From Ruminococcus sp. UBA4385 (GTDB taxonomy: Bacteria > Bacillota_A > Clostridia > Oscillospirales > Ruminococcaceae): 31,737 nt of DNA. A program made the translations under genes and the position numbers. The notes beneath the pieces were generated by a model. The model made no database searches and had not been told where the DNA came from. It saw only the letters and a list, made by a program, of their open reading frames with translations. Position 1 is the stretch's first letter, and the number at the start of each line of letters is the position of its first letter. The stretch spans positions 1 to 31,737 of the forward strand of contig DGRP01000164.1 in the NCBI GenBank assembly GCA_002391065.1, written 5' to 3'. Shown here one piece after another: positions 18,264 through 27,721 of this stretch.

Positions 18264-19196
18264 ATGAAAAAGGTATTTACTGCCGCAACAGTAGAAGAAG
18301 CAAAGAGCCTTGCAGCGGCAGAGCTTGGAAAGGCTGTGGAAGAAATCAGCTTTACGGTGATTGAAGAACCAAAGAAGAGCTTTTTCGGAAAGCTCAAGGG
18401 CGAGGCAAAGGTAGAGGTAGAGGTCGCTGAGACCGAGACAGCTAATGAAGAGGTTAAGACAGAAGCTCCTGCACCTGTTAAGATTCTGAAGGAGACTGTT
18501 TCCGAGGAATTAAAGGCAGAAGAGTCTGCAGAGGAAAAGCCTGCGGTTATTGAGTGGACAGAGGCTTCTGAGAAGAAGGCTGAATGTGCTAAGGCATACC
18601 TGATAAGCATTATCAAGGCTATGGGCATTGAGGATGTTGAGATTGAGACTGTGAAGCTTGAAAACGGCGCTATGTTCGTGATAAAGAGCGAGGAGTTCTC
18701 CTCACTGATAGGCAAGAAGGGTGAGCTTCTTGATTCTATGCAGTATCTTGCATCACTTGTAAGCAACAAGGTTGACAGAGACTATTTCAGAATCTCCTGC
18801 GACTGCGGAGATTTCAGAGCAAGAAGAAAGAAGCAGCTTGAAAACCTTGCAAGAAAGATTTCAAATAATGTTATACGCTCGGGAAGGTCTTATGCACTTG
18901 AGCCAATGAATCCTTACGAGAGAAGGATCATTCACGCAACAGTTTCCGAGATTGACGGTGTTGTATCGCAGTCAAAGGGTGAGGAGCCCTGGAGAAAGGT
19001 TATTATCAGCTCCACCAACCCGAGAAGAGGCGGCGGTCACGGCGGCAGAGGCGGTAACAGAGGCGGCAGAAGAGGCGGTCACAGACCTGCACCGAAGGCC
19101 TTTGATATTACTACAAGCTTTGAGAAGGACTACAAAAAGCCAAAGCCCGAGGACAGCTTCAAAGACGCAGGACTTTATTCAAAAATTGATGTCTGA
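18264..19196 (+). CDS. khpB: RNA-binding protein KhpB (Jag) with C-terminal RGG-rich tail
   Basis: KhpB (Jag/EloR) binds RNA with KhpA and influences cell elongation and division in streptococci. The 310-residue protein has a Jag_N domain (1-55, with KKSFFGKLKGEAKVEVEV), an acidic linker (56-105), a KH domain (about 107-180, GxxG at G150-KK-G153) and an R3H domain (about 193-250, R220-x3-H224). Past the usual end of the family lies a Gly/Arg/His-rich stretch of RGG repeats (254-273), then a 37-residue tail. The RGG stretch probably adds non-specific RNA binding. It ends the rpmH cluster and is followed by a strong terminator. Confidence 0.93.
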   Translation: MKKVFTAATVEEAKSLAAAELGKAVEEISFTVIEEPKKSFFGKLKGEAKVEVEVAETETANEEVKTEAPAPVKILKETVSEELKAEESAEEKPAVIEWTEASEKKAECAKAYLISIIKAMGIEDVEIETVKLENGAMFVIKSEEFSSLIGKKGELLDSMQYLASLVSNKVDRDYFRISCDCGDFRARRKKQLENLARKISNNVIRSGRSYALEPMNPYERRIIHATVSEIDGVVSQSKGEEPWRKVIISSTNPRRGGGHGGRGGNRGGRRGGHRPAPKAFDITTSFEKDYKKPKPEDSFKDAGLYSKIDV

Positions 19197-19210
19197 TTTA
19201 CAGAATATGA

Positions 19211-19240
19211 AAAGCCCACTCCGTTTGGAGTGGGCTTTGT
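19211..19240. terminator. Bidirectional terminator between khpB and guaB
   Basis: A perfect 12-bp stem, aaagcccactcc/ggagtgggcttt, with a 4-nt loop lies between two convergent genes. It is flanked by A- and T-rich bases on both sides, so it can serve both strands. Confidence 0.9.
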
Positions 19241-19281
19241 TTATGTGTATTGTGTCAGCTTTGCTGACAGGAAAGCTCTGA

Positions 19282-20781
<1,500 letters not shown>

Positions 20782-20821
20782 TCATTTCTTTTCTTTTTAA
20801 CTTTTGCTGTTTATTCTAATA

Positions 20822-20850
20822 AGTATAAACCATTCGACCGGATTTGTCAA
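20822..20850 (-). promoter_or_regulatory. Sigma-A promoter of guaB
   Basis: On the - strand TTGACA (20850-20845) and TATACT (20827-20822) are 17 bp apart, about 65 bp before the guaB ATG and inside the gap after the amidohydrolase gene. I see no purine-riboswitch pattern in the short leader. Confidence 0.8.
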
Positions 20851-20882
20851 CAGCATAATGCAAACAAAAAATTAGGATTTTG

Positions 20883-21941
20883 TTAAGCAGGAGTTCCGTT
20901 TATCATAACAAGCACCGCTTTGCTCATAAGCTCAAGAGGATCGCCGTCAAAAATGCAGAGGTCTGCATCAAGCCCCTCTTTCAGAGAGCCCACTCTGTCG
21001 GCTATGCCTGCGATCTCTGCGGCTGTGCAGGTTATAGCTTCAAGAGCCTTTTGCCTGTCCATTCCGTGCTTTACGGCTATAGCTGCCGAAAGGGGCAGAT
21101 ACTCTATCGGGGTCTCGCTGTGGTCGGTGCAGATAGCCACAGGCAGCCCTGCTTTTGAGAGCACTCCTGCGTTTTTCGGGTCGAGGTTTGCAAGCTCGGG
21201 CTTGCAGCGGTCATTTATGATCGGGCCTACCACACAGGGCACGTTCTGTTTTTTGAGCTCCTTTGCTATCAGGTAGCCGTCAGTGCAGTGGATAAGCACA
21301 GGGTCGAGCCCGAACTCCTTGGAAATGCGCAGGGCTGTGAAAATATCGTTAGCCTTGTGGCAGTGAAAATGTGCTTTCAGCTCTCTGTCCAGCACAGGTT
21401 TAAGAGAGGTATTTTCAGAAAGTGCCTGTCTGATAGCTGCGGCTGTACCCATTCTGGTATCAGCACCTTTGCCAGAAAGCTTAGGGTTCTCCCCGAGGGC
21501 AAACTTCATGCCGACAGTTCTTATCAGCATATCATCAACGCACTTTCCTGTGGTTTTTACGGCAGAAATAAGCCCTCCTATAGGGTTTGCAGAGCCGGGT
21601 GAGATAAGCACGGAAGTCACGCCTGCACGTCTTGCAAGCTCAAATGAGTAGTCGAGGGGGTCTATAGCGTCGAGCACATTAAGTGTCGGGGTGATATTTT
21701 CGGAGCTTTCATTAACGTCCTCACCCTCCTTGCCGACACCGCTTCCGAACAGTCCCAGATGCGTATGCACATCAATAAACCCGGGGTAAATGCCGTATCC
21801 GCCTGCATCAATATCACCGCCTGAGACAGCAGAAGGAGAGCCCTCACCGATAGCTTTGATCTTTCCGTCAAGCACCTCTATCCAGCCGAAGAAAGTGCCT
21901 TTTTCGGTCATTGTGTGTAACTCAGCATTATAAATAAGCAT
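20883..21941 (-). CDS. Amidohydrolase family protein, imidazolonepropionase-like
   Basis: A 352-residue metal-dependent hydrolase. Visible metal-site features are HxH at H59/H61 (GFIDVHTHLG), AHFHCH near residue 195, VLIHCTDG near 215, and a late CTDHSETP that supplies the catalytic Asp. The C-terminus has the urease-type composite sandwich strand (GSLKEGLDADLCIFDGDP). The fold matches imidazolonepropionase-like and dipeptidase-like amidohydrolases; the substrate cannot be told. An upstream in-frame ATG at 21983 lies in a hairpin; AAAGGA before the ATG at 21941 decides the start. It follows dut by 63 nt and precedes guaB. Confidence 0.88.
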   Translation of the reverse strand: MLIYNAELHTMTEKGTFFGWIEVLDGKIKAIGEGSPSAVSGGDIDAGGYGIYPGFIDVHTHLGLFGSGVGKEGEDVNESSENITPTLNVLDAIDPLDYSFELARRAGVTSVLISPGSANPIGGLISAVKTTGKCVDDMLIRTVGMKFALGENPKLSGKGADTRMGTAAAIRQALSENTSLKPVLDRELKAHFHCHKANDIFTALRISKEFGLDPVLIHCTDGYLIAKELKKQNVPCVVGPIINDRCKPELANLDPKNAGVLSKAGLPVAICTDHSETPIEYLPLSAAIAVKHGMDRQKALEAITCTAAEIAGIADRVGSLKEGLDADLCIFDGDPLELMSKAVLVMINGTPA

Positions 21942-21965
21942 AATTAGTCCTTTCAAAAATGATAT

Positions 21966-21996
21966 GGGGAAAGCTTTCTTCAAAAAAACTTTCCCC
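21966..21996 (-). terminator. Possible attenuator between dut and the amidohydrolase
   Basis: An 8-bp stem ggggaaag/ctttcccc encloses a 15-nt A- or T-rich loop, 9-38 nt after the dut stop. No proper T-run follows on the - strand, so full termination is doubtful. Confidence 0.3.
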
Positions 21997-22004
21997 CAAT
22001 ATTA

Positions 22005-22451
22005 TTACTTACCTGTTGATCCGAAACCGCCTGCGCCTCTGACCGTATCTGAAAGCTCGGTTACCTCCTCCACATCGGGAGTGAAGATAGGCGAGATAAC
22101 AAGCTGAGCTATCCTGTCGCCGTGATTAACGGTAAAATCCTCGCTTGATGAGTTGTGAAGTGCTACAATTAGCTCACCTCTGTAGTCCCAGTCAACTACG
22201 CCCACGCAGTTTGCAGGTGCAATACCGAACTTTGAAGCAAGAGAGCTCCTTGCATATATCAGGAGCACAACGTCTTTAGCACCGTCAAGCTCAGCCGAAA
22301 GGCCTGTGTGTATCTTCTCTGTAGTGCCTGCCTTGATAGTAACACTTTTGCCGCCCTCTATGCAGGCGCAGAGGTCATAGCCTGCGCTGTAGGGGGTCTG
22401 TCTCTGCGGAATTACCGCATTTTCGTTCAGTTTTTTTATAAGAAGCTTCAT
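22005..22451 (-). CDS. dut: dUTP diphosphatase
   Basis: Dut hydrolyses dUTP to dUMP, keeps uracil out of DNA and feeds dTMP synthesis. The 148-residue trimeric-type enzyme shows the five motifs: SAGYDLCA (22-29), YARSSLASK (66-74), GVVDWDYRGE (84-93), GDRIAQLVI (111-119) and the C-terminal RGAGGFGSTG (138-147). Motif 3 has Trp88 where Ser, Ala or Pro is more usual between the two Asp residues. The RBS is AAAGGA. It lies 23 nt after hisC and is probably co-transcribed with it. Confidence 0.96.
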   Translation of the reverse strand: MKLLIKKLNENAVIPQRQTPYSAGYDLCACIEGGKSVTIKAGTTEKIHTGLSAELDGAKDVVLLIYARSSLASKFGIAPANCVGVVDWDYRGELIVALHNSSSEDFTVNHGDRIAQLVISPIFTPDVEEVTELSDTVRGAGGFGSTGK

Positions 22452-22474
22452 AATAGTTTTGTCCTTTCTTTAGG

Positions 22475-23533
22475 TCAGCCTGTGATAAGCTTTGTAAGCA
22501 GCTCGCAGAGGCGTTTCATCTGCTCGTCAGTTCCGACTGTTATCCTGAGATAGTTATCTATTCTCGGCTTTTTGAAGTACCTTACAAACACACCGTTCTC
22601 TCTGAGATACATGAATATTTCCTCGGCAGTATAGTCCGGATGCGTTGCAAAGAGGAAGTTAGTTGCACTGTCCATAACCTTAAAGCCAAGCCCTCTGAGG
22701 GTCTGGGCGGTCTCGTCACGGGTCTGCATAACTTTCAGCACCGTATGGCGGAAGTAGACCTCGTCCTCGGCGCTTGCACAGGCAGCAGTCAGGGCAGCCG
22801 TATCAAGCGGATAGGAGTTATACGAATCCTTTACAGCTCTGAGGCAGGAGATAAGCTTCTCGCTGCCGTATGCCATACCTATTCTCATTCCTGCGAGGGA
22901 GCGTGACTTTGAAAACGTCTGCGTAACAAGCAGATTTTCATACTTGCTTACAAGCTCAACTGCGGAGTAAGTACCGAAGTCAACATAGGCTTCATCGACA
23001 ATAACAACGCAGTCCTTGTTGTGATCGAGGATATCCACTATAAAGTCCTTGCCCTCGGTAATGCTTGTGGGGGCATTCGGGTTTGCGATTACAACTCCGC
23101 CGTTTTCGGGGTAATAGTCCTCGGCATTTATGCGGAAGTTCTCATCAACGGGGCAGAGTTTATAGGGAATTTTCAGCAGATCGCACCATACAGGATAGAA
23201 CGAATAGGTTATATCGGGGTAGAGTATGGGCTTCTTTGAATTGAAAAATGCTCTGAAGGACAGTGCCAGCACATCGTCCGAGCCGTTTCCTATGAACACA
23301 TTAGCAGGCGTAAGGCCGTGCATTTTTGCAAGTATCTCCATAAGCGGCATAGCGTTAGCATCGGGGTACTTGTTTAGTTCTCCCACTTTAAGCTCACGCA
23401 GAGCCTTTTCAGCCGCAGGTGATGGCGGATAGGGGTTCTCATTTGCATTCAGCTTTATTATCTTATCGTTATCGGGCTGTTCACCTGCAACGTATGGGGC
23501 AATATCCAGAAGATTTTTCTCCCACTCTGACAT
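22475..23533 (-). CDS. hisC: Histidinol-phosphate aminotransferase
   Basis: HisC is a class I/II PLP aminotransferase that converts imidazole acetol phosphate to histidinol phosphate. The protein shows KLNANENPYPPSP near the start, NPNAPTS for the PLP ring, VDEAYVDF, and the Schiff-base lysine in TQTFSKSRSLAGMRIG (Lys209 counted from this start). The in-frame GTG at 23542 would put the start on top of GAGGAG, so I chose the ATG at 23533, 8 nt from the GGAG. It is not next to other his genes; orphan HisC-like proteins may also act on phenylalanine or tyrosine precursors. It follows the radical SAM gene directly. Confidence 0.88.
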   Translation of the reverse strand: MSEWEKNLLDIAPYVAGEQPDNDKIIKLNANENPYPPSPAAEKALRELKVGELNKYPDANAMPLMEILAKMHGLTPANVFIGNGSDDVLALSFRAFFNSKKPILYPDITYSFYPVWCDLLKIPYKLCPVDENFRINAEDYYPENGGVVIANPNAPTSITEGKDFIVDILDHNKDCVVIVDEAYVDFGTYSAVELVSKYENLLVTQTFSKSRSLAGMRIGMAYGSEKLISCLRAVKDSYNSYPLDTAALTAACASAEDEVYFRHTVLKVMQTRDETAQTLRGLGFKVMDSATNFLFATHPDYTAEEIFMYLRENGVFVRYFKKPRIDNYLRITVGTDEQMKRLCELLTKLITG

Positions 23534-23538
23534 TTTAC

Positions 23539-24159
23539 TCACTCCTCGTCGATATACTCTCTTACTCTGAGCTTAATGCCGATCTTATCGGCAATAGCCT
23601 GAGATTTTTTTATCTCCTCCTCACCGATTATGTCAACTACAGTGAGCATAGTATCGGGAACATACTGAGATACCTCCTTAGCAAATGAGAGCATTTCCTC
23701 AAAGCTGTTTACGTTCTTGAAAGAGGGTCTTGTTATCTTATCGTAGGCCTCGGCGTCCGAAGCATTAAGGCTGATAGATACAGTATCTATAAGCCCCTTG
23801 AAGTCGGGAGCAATATCACGCCTATTATAGACGCTGCCGAGGCCGTTTGTATTGACTCTTATCGGGGTTTTGCTGACTGAACGGATAAACTCAGCGACAG
23901 TTTTCATAATCTCCAGCTCGCAGGTAGGCTCGCCGTAGCCGCAGAAGATTATCTCCTTATAGCTGTCAAGGTCTCTCTCCTTGAGGTTCTCTATTACCTC
24001 ATCAGCAGAGGGCTGGTGCTCAAGCCACAGCGGATCTGAGCCATAAGCTGTATCGCCGTTATTCCTGATACAGAATGTACAGTTGCACGGGCACTTATTA
24101 GTGATGTTCAGATAAAGCTTGCCCTCTATCTCATAGGACAGTGTCATTGCTTTTTTCAT
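23539..24159 (-). CDS. Radical SAM protein, TatD-associated type
   Basis: A short (206-residue) radical SAM protein with the cluster motif C23-x3-C27-x2-C30 (NKCPCNCTFC), a further Cys25, the SAM-binding stretch IIFCGYGEPTCE, and TPIRVNTNGLG. It ends at an incomplete barrel without a C-terminal SPASM or other domain. The style matches the group often encoded beside tatD (TIGR04038-like). The tatD of this window is about 21 kb away. The substrate is unknown. The start codon follows gaaggga, and the repeat at 24191-24312 lies in its leader. Confidence 0.85.
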   Translation of the reverse strand: MKKAMTLSYEIEGKLYLNITNKCPCNCTFCIRNNGDTAYGSDPLWLEHQPSADEVIENLKERDLDSYKEIIFCGYGEPTCELEIMKTVAEFIRSVSKTPIRVNTNGLGSVYNRRDIAPDFKGLIDTVSISLNASDAEAYDKITRPSFKNVNSFEEMLSFAKEVSQYVPDTMLTVVDIIGEEEIKKSQAIADKIGIKLRVREYIDEE

Positions 24160-24190
24160 TTATTTTACTTCCCTTCTTAGTTTCTTTATA

Positions 24191-24430
24191 TGAGTGGTCG
24201 TCGGAAGTGCTCCACACTTCCGATTGACGAAAAGCGTTCGCTTCGCTCTCTGTTTCGTCAGGGGCGTGCAGGTTTCGGAGTTCGCCCTCTCGTCCGTTCG
24301 TACTCCTCTTTTGTTTCACGTCCATTCTTTTTCTGCACGCCCTGTCGGAGCTTCGCTCCGAACGAGACTCTGTCTCGTGCTCTGTTTAGGGCTCTGCCCT
24401 AAAAACCCGCAAGCCTCTATCGCAGGCTTG
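24191..24430 (-). repeat. Structured dispersed repeat, copy 2, with hairpin series
   Basis: The part at 24191-24312 is the inverted copy of 1-123. Next to it are four more perfect hairpins: 24346-24351/24355-24360, 24362-24368/24372-24378, 24385-24391/24397-24403 and 24410-24416/24424-24430. Together they fill most of the 374-bp gap between the two radical SAM genes; I see nothing clear at 24431-24533. A 64-codon frame (24131-24325, - strand) crosses the repeat and overlaps the start of the radical SAM gene, but copy 1 does not keep this frame. The leader of the radical SAM gene would contain the repeat RNA. Confidence 0.85.
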
Positions 24431-24533
24431 GCGAGCTCTTTTCTTAACTCCTTGGCAGGTCTTATTTCTTAGCTTGCACTTTGTTTCTTTGCGGTCAAGG
24501 CAAGAACAGCTTCAAGCAAAACTACGACGCGTA

Positions 24534-25514
24534 TTAGCCGTGCGGCGAGCACTGCAGGCTATTATTTGTTTGTCTGTAGCTTTGATATGTGTTTCTCCTG
24601 CCAAGCTCTTTATCTATATCGTTCATTACACTGAATTTGTGTAAGCTCCATAACGGTGCTAATAAATCTTCTTTCGCTCCGTCACCTGTGACCCTCTCTA
24701 TAATGAACTCCGCAGGCAGTACCTCAAGTTGGTCACATACTGTCCTTACATAGTCCTCCTGTGTCATCGGGGTTATCTCTCCACTCTCATATAGCTCCCC
24801 AAGCTTTGTTCCCCTCAGTACGTGCAGAAGATGTATCTTCACAGCATGAAGGTCAAGCTCCGAGATCGTTCTTGCTGTCTCCAGCATCATCTCATGGCTC
24901 TCATTTGGGAGTCCGTTTATAAGATGTACACACACATTTACATCATTTTCTCTCAGCAGACGGTAGCCCTCCAGAAAATCAGCGTAGGTGTGACAGCGGT
25001 TCATTTTCAGTGCTGTCTCATCATGTACCGTCTGAAGCCCAAGCTCAACTGTCAGATAGGTGCGCTTTGCTATCTCTCCCAAAAGCTTTGCCCTCTCACA
25101 GTCAATGCAGTCAGCCCTTGTCGCAATGGACAATCCTGCACAGTTCGGCAGCGTCAGCGCAGTTTCATACATAGCTTTCAGAGTTTCAATGTCTGCATAG
25201 GTGTTTGAGCCTGCCTGAAAATAGGGTATGCAAAGCCCATCTGCCCATTTGGTACGCATTTTTGCGGAGATTTCCTCAAACTGAGTGCGTATATCGTCAC
25301 GGGGATCTCCTGCGAAGTCACCGCTTAGCTTAGCTGAGCAAAACGCACAGCCCCCGAAGCCCTTTGTTCCGTCCCTGTTAGGACAGCCGAGGTCAACATT
25401 CAGCGGTACCTTGAACACCTTTTTCCCGAAACGGTGTCTCAGGTAATAATTATAGGTGTGGTAGCGCTTATTATCATCAGAGTAGGGAAAGGGGTTGTCT
25501 TTTACAGAGTTCAT
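24534..25514 (-). CDS. Radical SAM protein, TIGR01212 (YhcC/YtqA) type
   Basis: A 326-residue radical SAM protein. The start is typical of the family: RYHTYNYYLRHRFG, then NVDLGCPNRDGTKGFGGCAFC with cluster cysteines C44, C56 and C59. QAGSNTYA, TRADC and the VELGLQTVHD segment follow, then a helix-rich part with HLLHVLRGTKL. Family members are widespread and uncharacterised, with suggested roles in RNA modification. The ATG overlaps the stop of the upstream membrane protein gene by 4 nt (ATGA), so the two are translationally coupled. The last 12 residues end close to the hairpin region. Confidence 0.87.
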   Translation of the reverse strand: MNSVKDNPFPYSDDNKRYHTYNYYLRHRFGKKVFKVPLNVDLGCPNRDGTKGFGGCAFCSAKLSGDFAGDPRDDIRTQFEEISAKMRTKWADGLCIPYFQAGSNTYADIETLKAMYETALTLPNCAGLSIATRADCIDCERAKLLGEIAKRTYLTVELGLQTVHDETALKMNRCHTYADFLEGYRLLRENDVNVCVHLINGLPNESHEMMLETARTISELDLHAVKIHLLHVLRGTKLGELYESGEITPMTQEDYVRTVCDQLEVLPAEFIIERVTGDGAKEDLLAPLWSLHKFSVMNDIDKELGRRNTYQSYRQTNNSLQCSPHG

Positions 25515-26332
25515 TCTCCGCTCTGCTCCTCAGAGGGCTCGCTGTCAACAGGCGGTTCAGGCTCAGGCTCCTGAGAAGCAGTACCTGTGTCTGGCTCAGG
25601 CTCTTTGGTCTGGGTCGGAGGCTCGGTTTCTCTTGTCTGAGTAGGTGCAGGCTGGCTGACAGGGTAGGTCTCCGTTACGGTGAAGTACGGAGCTTCTGTA
25701 TTTGTAGTTGTCGGTGTTTCCGACGTTGTGGTAGAGGTCTGCCCGTCATCATACGGGCGGTCGATAGCTGTGGTAGTGGTTGTCTTTTTGCCTTCATCGG
25801 CCTTGTTTGTAGTGGTTACCGTTATGCCCATTTCATCGGTAACTGCCGAGGTAACCTTCTTTTCATTGTTGTTATTCTTTGAATAGTCATAGCCCTCGTC
25901 GGGAATATCAAAGCTGTTTCTGTCGCTGTCGGTATTATCGTCTATCTCCTTGACAGGGTCAGAAACCTTGTTTCCTATGCCGTATATCAGAGAAAGGCGC
26001 TCCTCGAGCATTTTCATCTCCTCGGGGAAGGGCAGATCGTGGTCATAGGAGCTTTTAAGCGAGCGTGTGTAGTCTCCTGAGAGGAAGGTTTTCAGGGTCA
26101 GCACATTGTTGCTGTCATCAACGATATTGCTTCCCGAAACTGTCAGAAACAGTGTTGCCGAGAATATCAGCAGCAGCGTCAGTGTCAGGATATTTATGAA
26201 ACGGTAGTGAGCCTCGGTATTGTCCTTTTCAAGCTTCTGGGAGGCTATTTCCGCAAGCTCGCAGTCCTTTGGGTTTTCGTATTCGCCGTCTCCGCCAACT
26301 ATATTGAAGTTTTTAATATCTCTTTTACTCAT
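25511..26332 (-). CDS. Membrane protein with DHHW/AlgX-like stub and Thr/Pro/Glu-rich tail
   Basis: A 273-residue protein of unknown function. It has a cytoplasmic N-terminus (1-44), one membrane helix (about 45-66), a short external part (67-128) and a low-complexity tail rich in Thr, then Pro and Glu (130-273). Residues 80-118 carry FLSGDYTRSLKSSYDHDLPF followed by a predicted helix and LIYGIG, which resembles the membrane-proximal part of DHHW/AlgX-like proteins that partner MBOAT acyltransferases. The catalytic SGNH-like domain is absent. It lies 12 nt after the MBOAT stop and overlaps the following radical SAM gene. The resemblance is judged by eye. Confidence 0.65.
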   Translation of the reverse strand: MSKRDIKNFNIVGGDGEYENPKDCELAEIASQKLEKDNTEAHYRFINILTLTLLLIFSATLFLTVSGSNIVDDSNNVLTLKTFLSGDYTRSLKSSYDHDLPFPEEMKMLEERLSLIYGIGNKVSDPVKEIDDNTDSDRNSFDIPDEGYDYSKNNNNEKKVTSAVTDEMGITVTTTNKADEGKKTTTTTAIDRPYDDGQTSTTTSETPTTTNTEAPYFTVTETYPVSQPAPTQTRETEPPTQTKEPEPDTGTASQEPEPEPPVDSEPSEEQSGE

Positions 26333-26344
26333 ATCACACTCTCC

Positions 26345-27721
26345 TTACGCCGCTGTTTCTACAGCCAGAGTTACAATGCTAAGCACAAAGATAAAGGCTG
26401 TAAGAATGGTCTGAATGATCTTGGTTATGCCGTAGCAGCGTCTTGAACGTCTTGAAAAATCCTTCCAGAGCCCCAGCACAAGCTTTTTCGCAGGAGCAAA
26501 CACAATAAAGAAGGCTATAACTATCAGGGTGATATTCTTCAGCACCGCATACTTTACCGAAACCGACAGCATATACTTTGTGTTTACATTCACGAGGGCG
26601 AGAAGCCACTTTTTATAGCCGTAAAGGCTGTCAAAGTAAAGACCGCCGAAAATTAACATAGCCGTTACCACAAGATAAAGGTACTTTACCGCAGCGGGAA
26701 GCTTTCCAAGCGGCTTTGCAAGGAAAAGCCTCTCAACAGCTATCAGCAGAGCTGCTGCCGCACCCACTATCAGGAAGCTCAGCTTTGCCTCGTACCACAT
26801 TGAGATAAACACTCCGCAAGCCAGTATCAATATGAATTTCAGAACAGGATTCTGAACTCTTCTGCAGGCAAACACATCGGAGAAGAACTCAACTACCGTT
26901 GAATTGTAGCTCTTCACCATGTCTGTGAACAGACCGTCTGCCTCGATGTCGGTGTAGTTATCGGGGTACTCAAAGCCGTTTATAAGCCCCAGACCCTTTG
27001 CCATATCGCAAAGACCCGTAAATGTGAAGTAAGCCTCTGCAAAGAATGCCATCATTCCGAGCCAGCAGCCTATGGTAGTTATCTCACGGCCGTTAAGACC
27101 TGCAAGCTTTATCCTCTCAAACACGGGAGCAAGTATAACTATCTTACCAAGACCCAGCACCAGCTCAACAAGGCCGTCATTGAGCTTTCTTCCGTCAATG
27201 TCACGGTGTCTTATCTGGGGCTCAAGCTTGCTGTAGCTGACGTGAGGTCCTGCCATAAGGAAATGGAATGACACCATATATGTCAGCAGGCATAAGATAT
27301 TTTTCTCATACTCGGCTCTGCCCATGAAAATATCATAAACGTAGGAGAAGCCCCTCAGGCAGTAGTATCCCATGCCGAGAGGGAGCACATAGCTTTCAAA
27401 GCTGAGGGCATCAATTTTGTCGAACAGGTAGTTGTGCCCGAAAACAAGAAACAGCCCGATGTTGAATACTCCGTCAAGCACTGTGAGCAGGCCTGAGAGC
27501 AGTCTCTTTTCAACATTTTTTGAAATTACCATTCCGATCAGCCAATCAACTGCACATGAGAGGAATATAAGGCACACAGCAAAGGGCCTTCCCCATGAGA
27601 AGAACAGCACTGATGTCAGTATCAGGATAAGATTTTTATATTCGGCGCTTCTGTCAAGATATGACAGTATAGCTGAAAGCGGAAAAATGCCTAGTAAAAA
27701 TAACAGATCTGAATAAACCAA
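26345..27721 (-). CDS. MBOAT/AlgI-like membrane protein lacking the invariant histidine
   Basis: A 458-residue polytopic membrane protein of the AlgI/DltB (MBOAT) type, which normally passes acyl groups across the membrane to surface polymers. The family backbone is visible: MVYSDLLFLLGIFPL at the start, FLMAGPHVSY (AlgI-like AGP motif), and TFTGLCDMAKGLG. Where AlgI has RRWHISLS this protein has KSYNSTVV (Tyr272-Asn273), and where it has GLWHGA this one has SMWYEA (Trp309-Tyr310): the catalytic histidine is missing. I chose TTG at 27721, 9 nt after AAAGGAG, over the ATG at 27763 that lacks an RBS, because AlgI homologs begin this way. It is probably catalytically inactive. Confidence 0.8.
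   Translation of the reverse strand: MVYSDLLFLLGIFPLSAILSYLDRSAEYKNLILILTSVLFFSWGRPFAVCLIFLSCAVDWLIGMVISKNVEKRLLSGLLTVLDGVFNIGLFLVFGHNYLFDKIDALSFESYVLPLGMGYYCLRGFSYVYDIFMGRAEYEKNILCLLTYMVSFHFLMAGPHVSYSKLEPQIRHRDIDGRKLNDGLVELVLGLGKIVILAPVFERIKLAGLNGREITTIGCWLGMMAFFAEAYFTFTGLCDMAKGLGLINGFEYPDNYTDIEADGLFTDMVKSYNSTVVEFFSDVFACRRVQNPVLKFILILACGVFISMWYEAKLSFLIVGAAAALLIAVERLFLAKPLGKLPAAVKYLYLVVTAMLIFGGLYFDSLYGYKKWLLALVNVNTKYMLSVSVKYAVLKNITLIVIAFFIVFAPAKKLVLGLWKDFSRRSRRCYGITKIIQTILTAFIFVLSIVTLAVETAA

Noticed and set aside
24131..24325. A 64-codon frame crossing the repeat on the - strand
   Set aside because: It overlaps the start of the radical SAM gene in another frame, has no RBS, and the frame is broken in copy 1 of the repeat.
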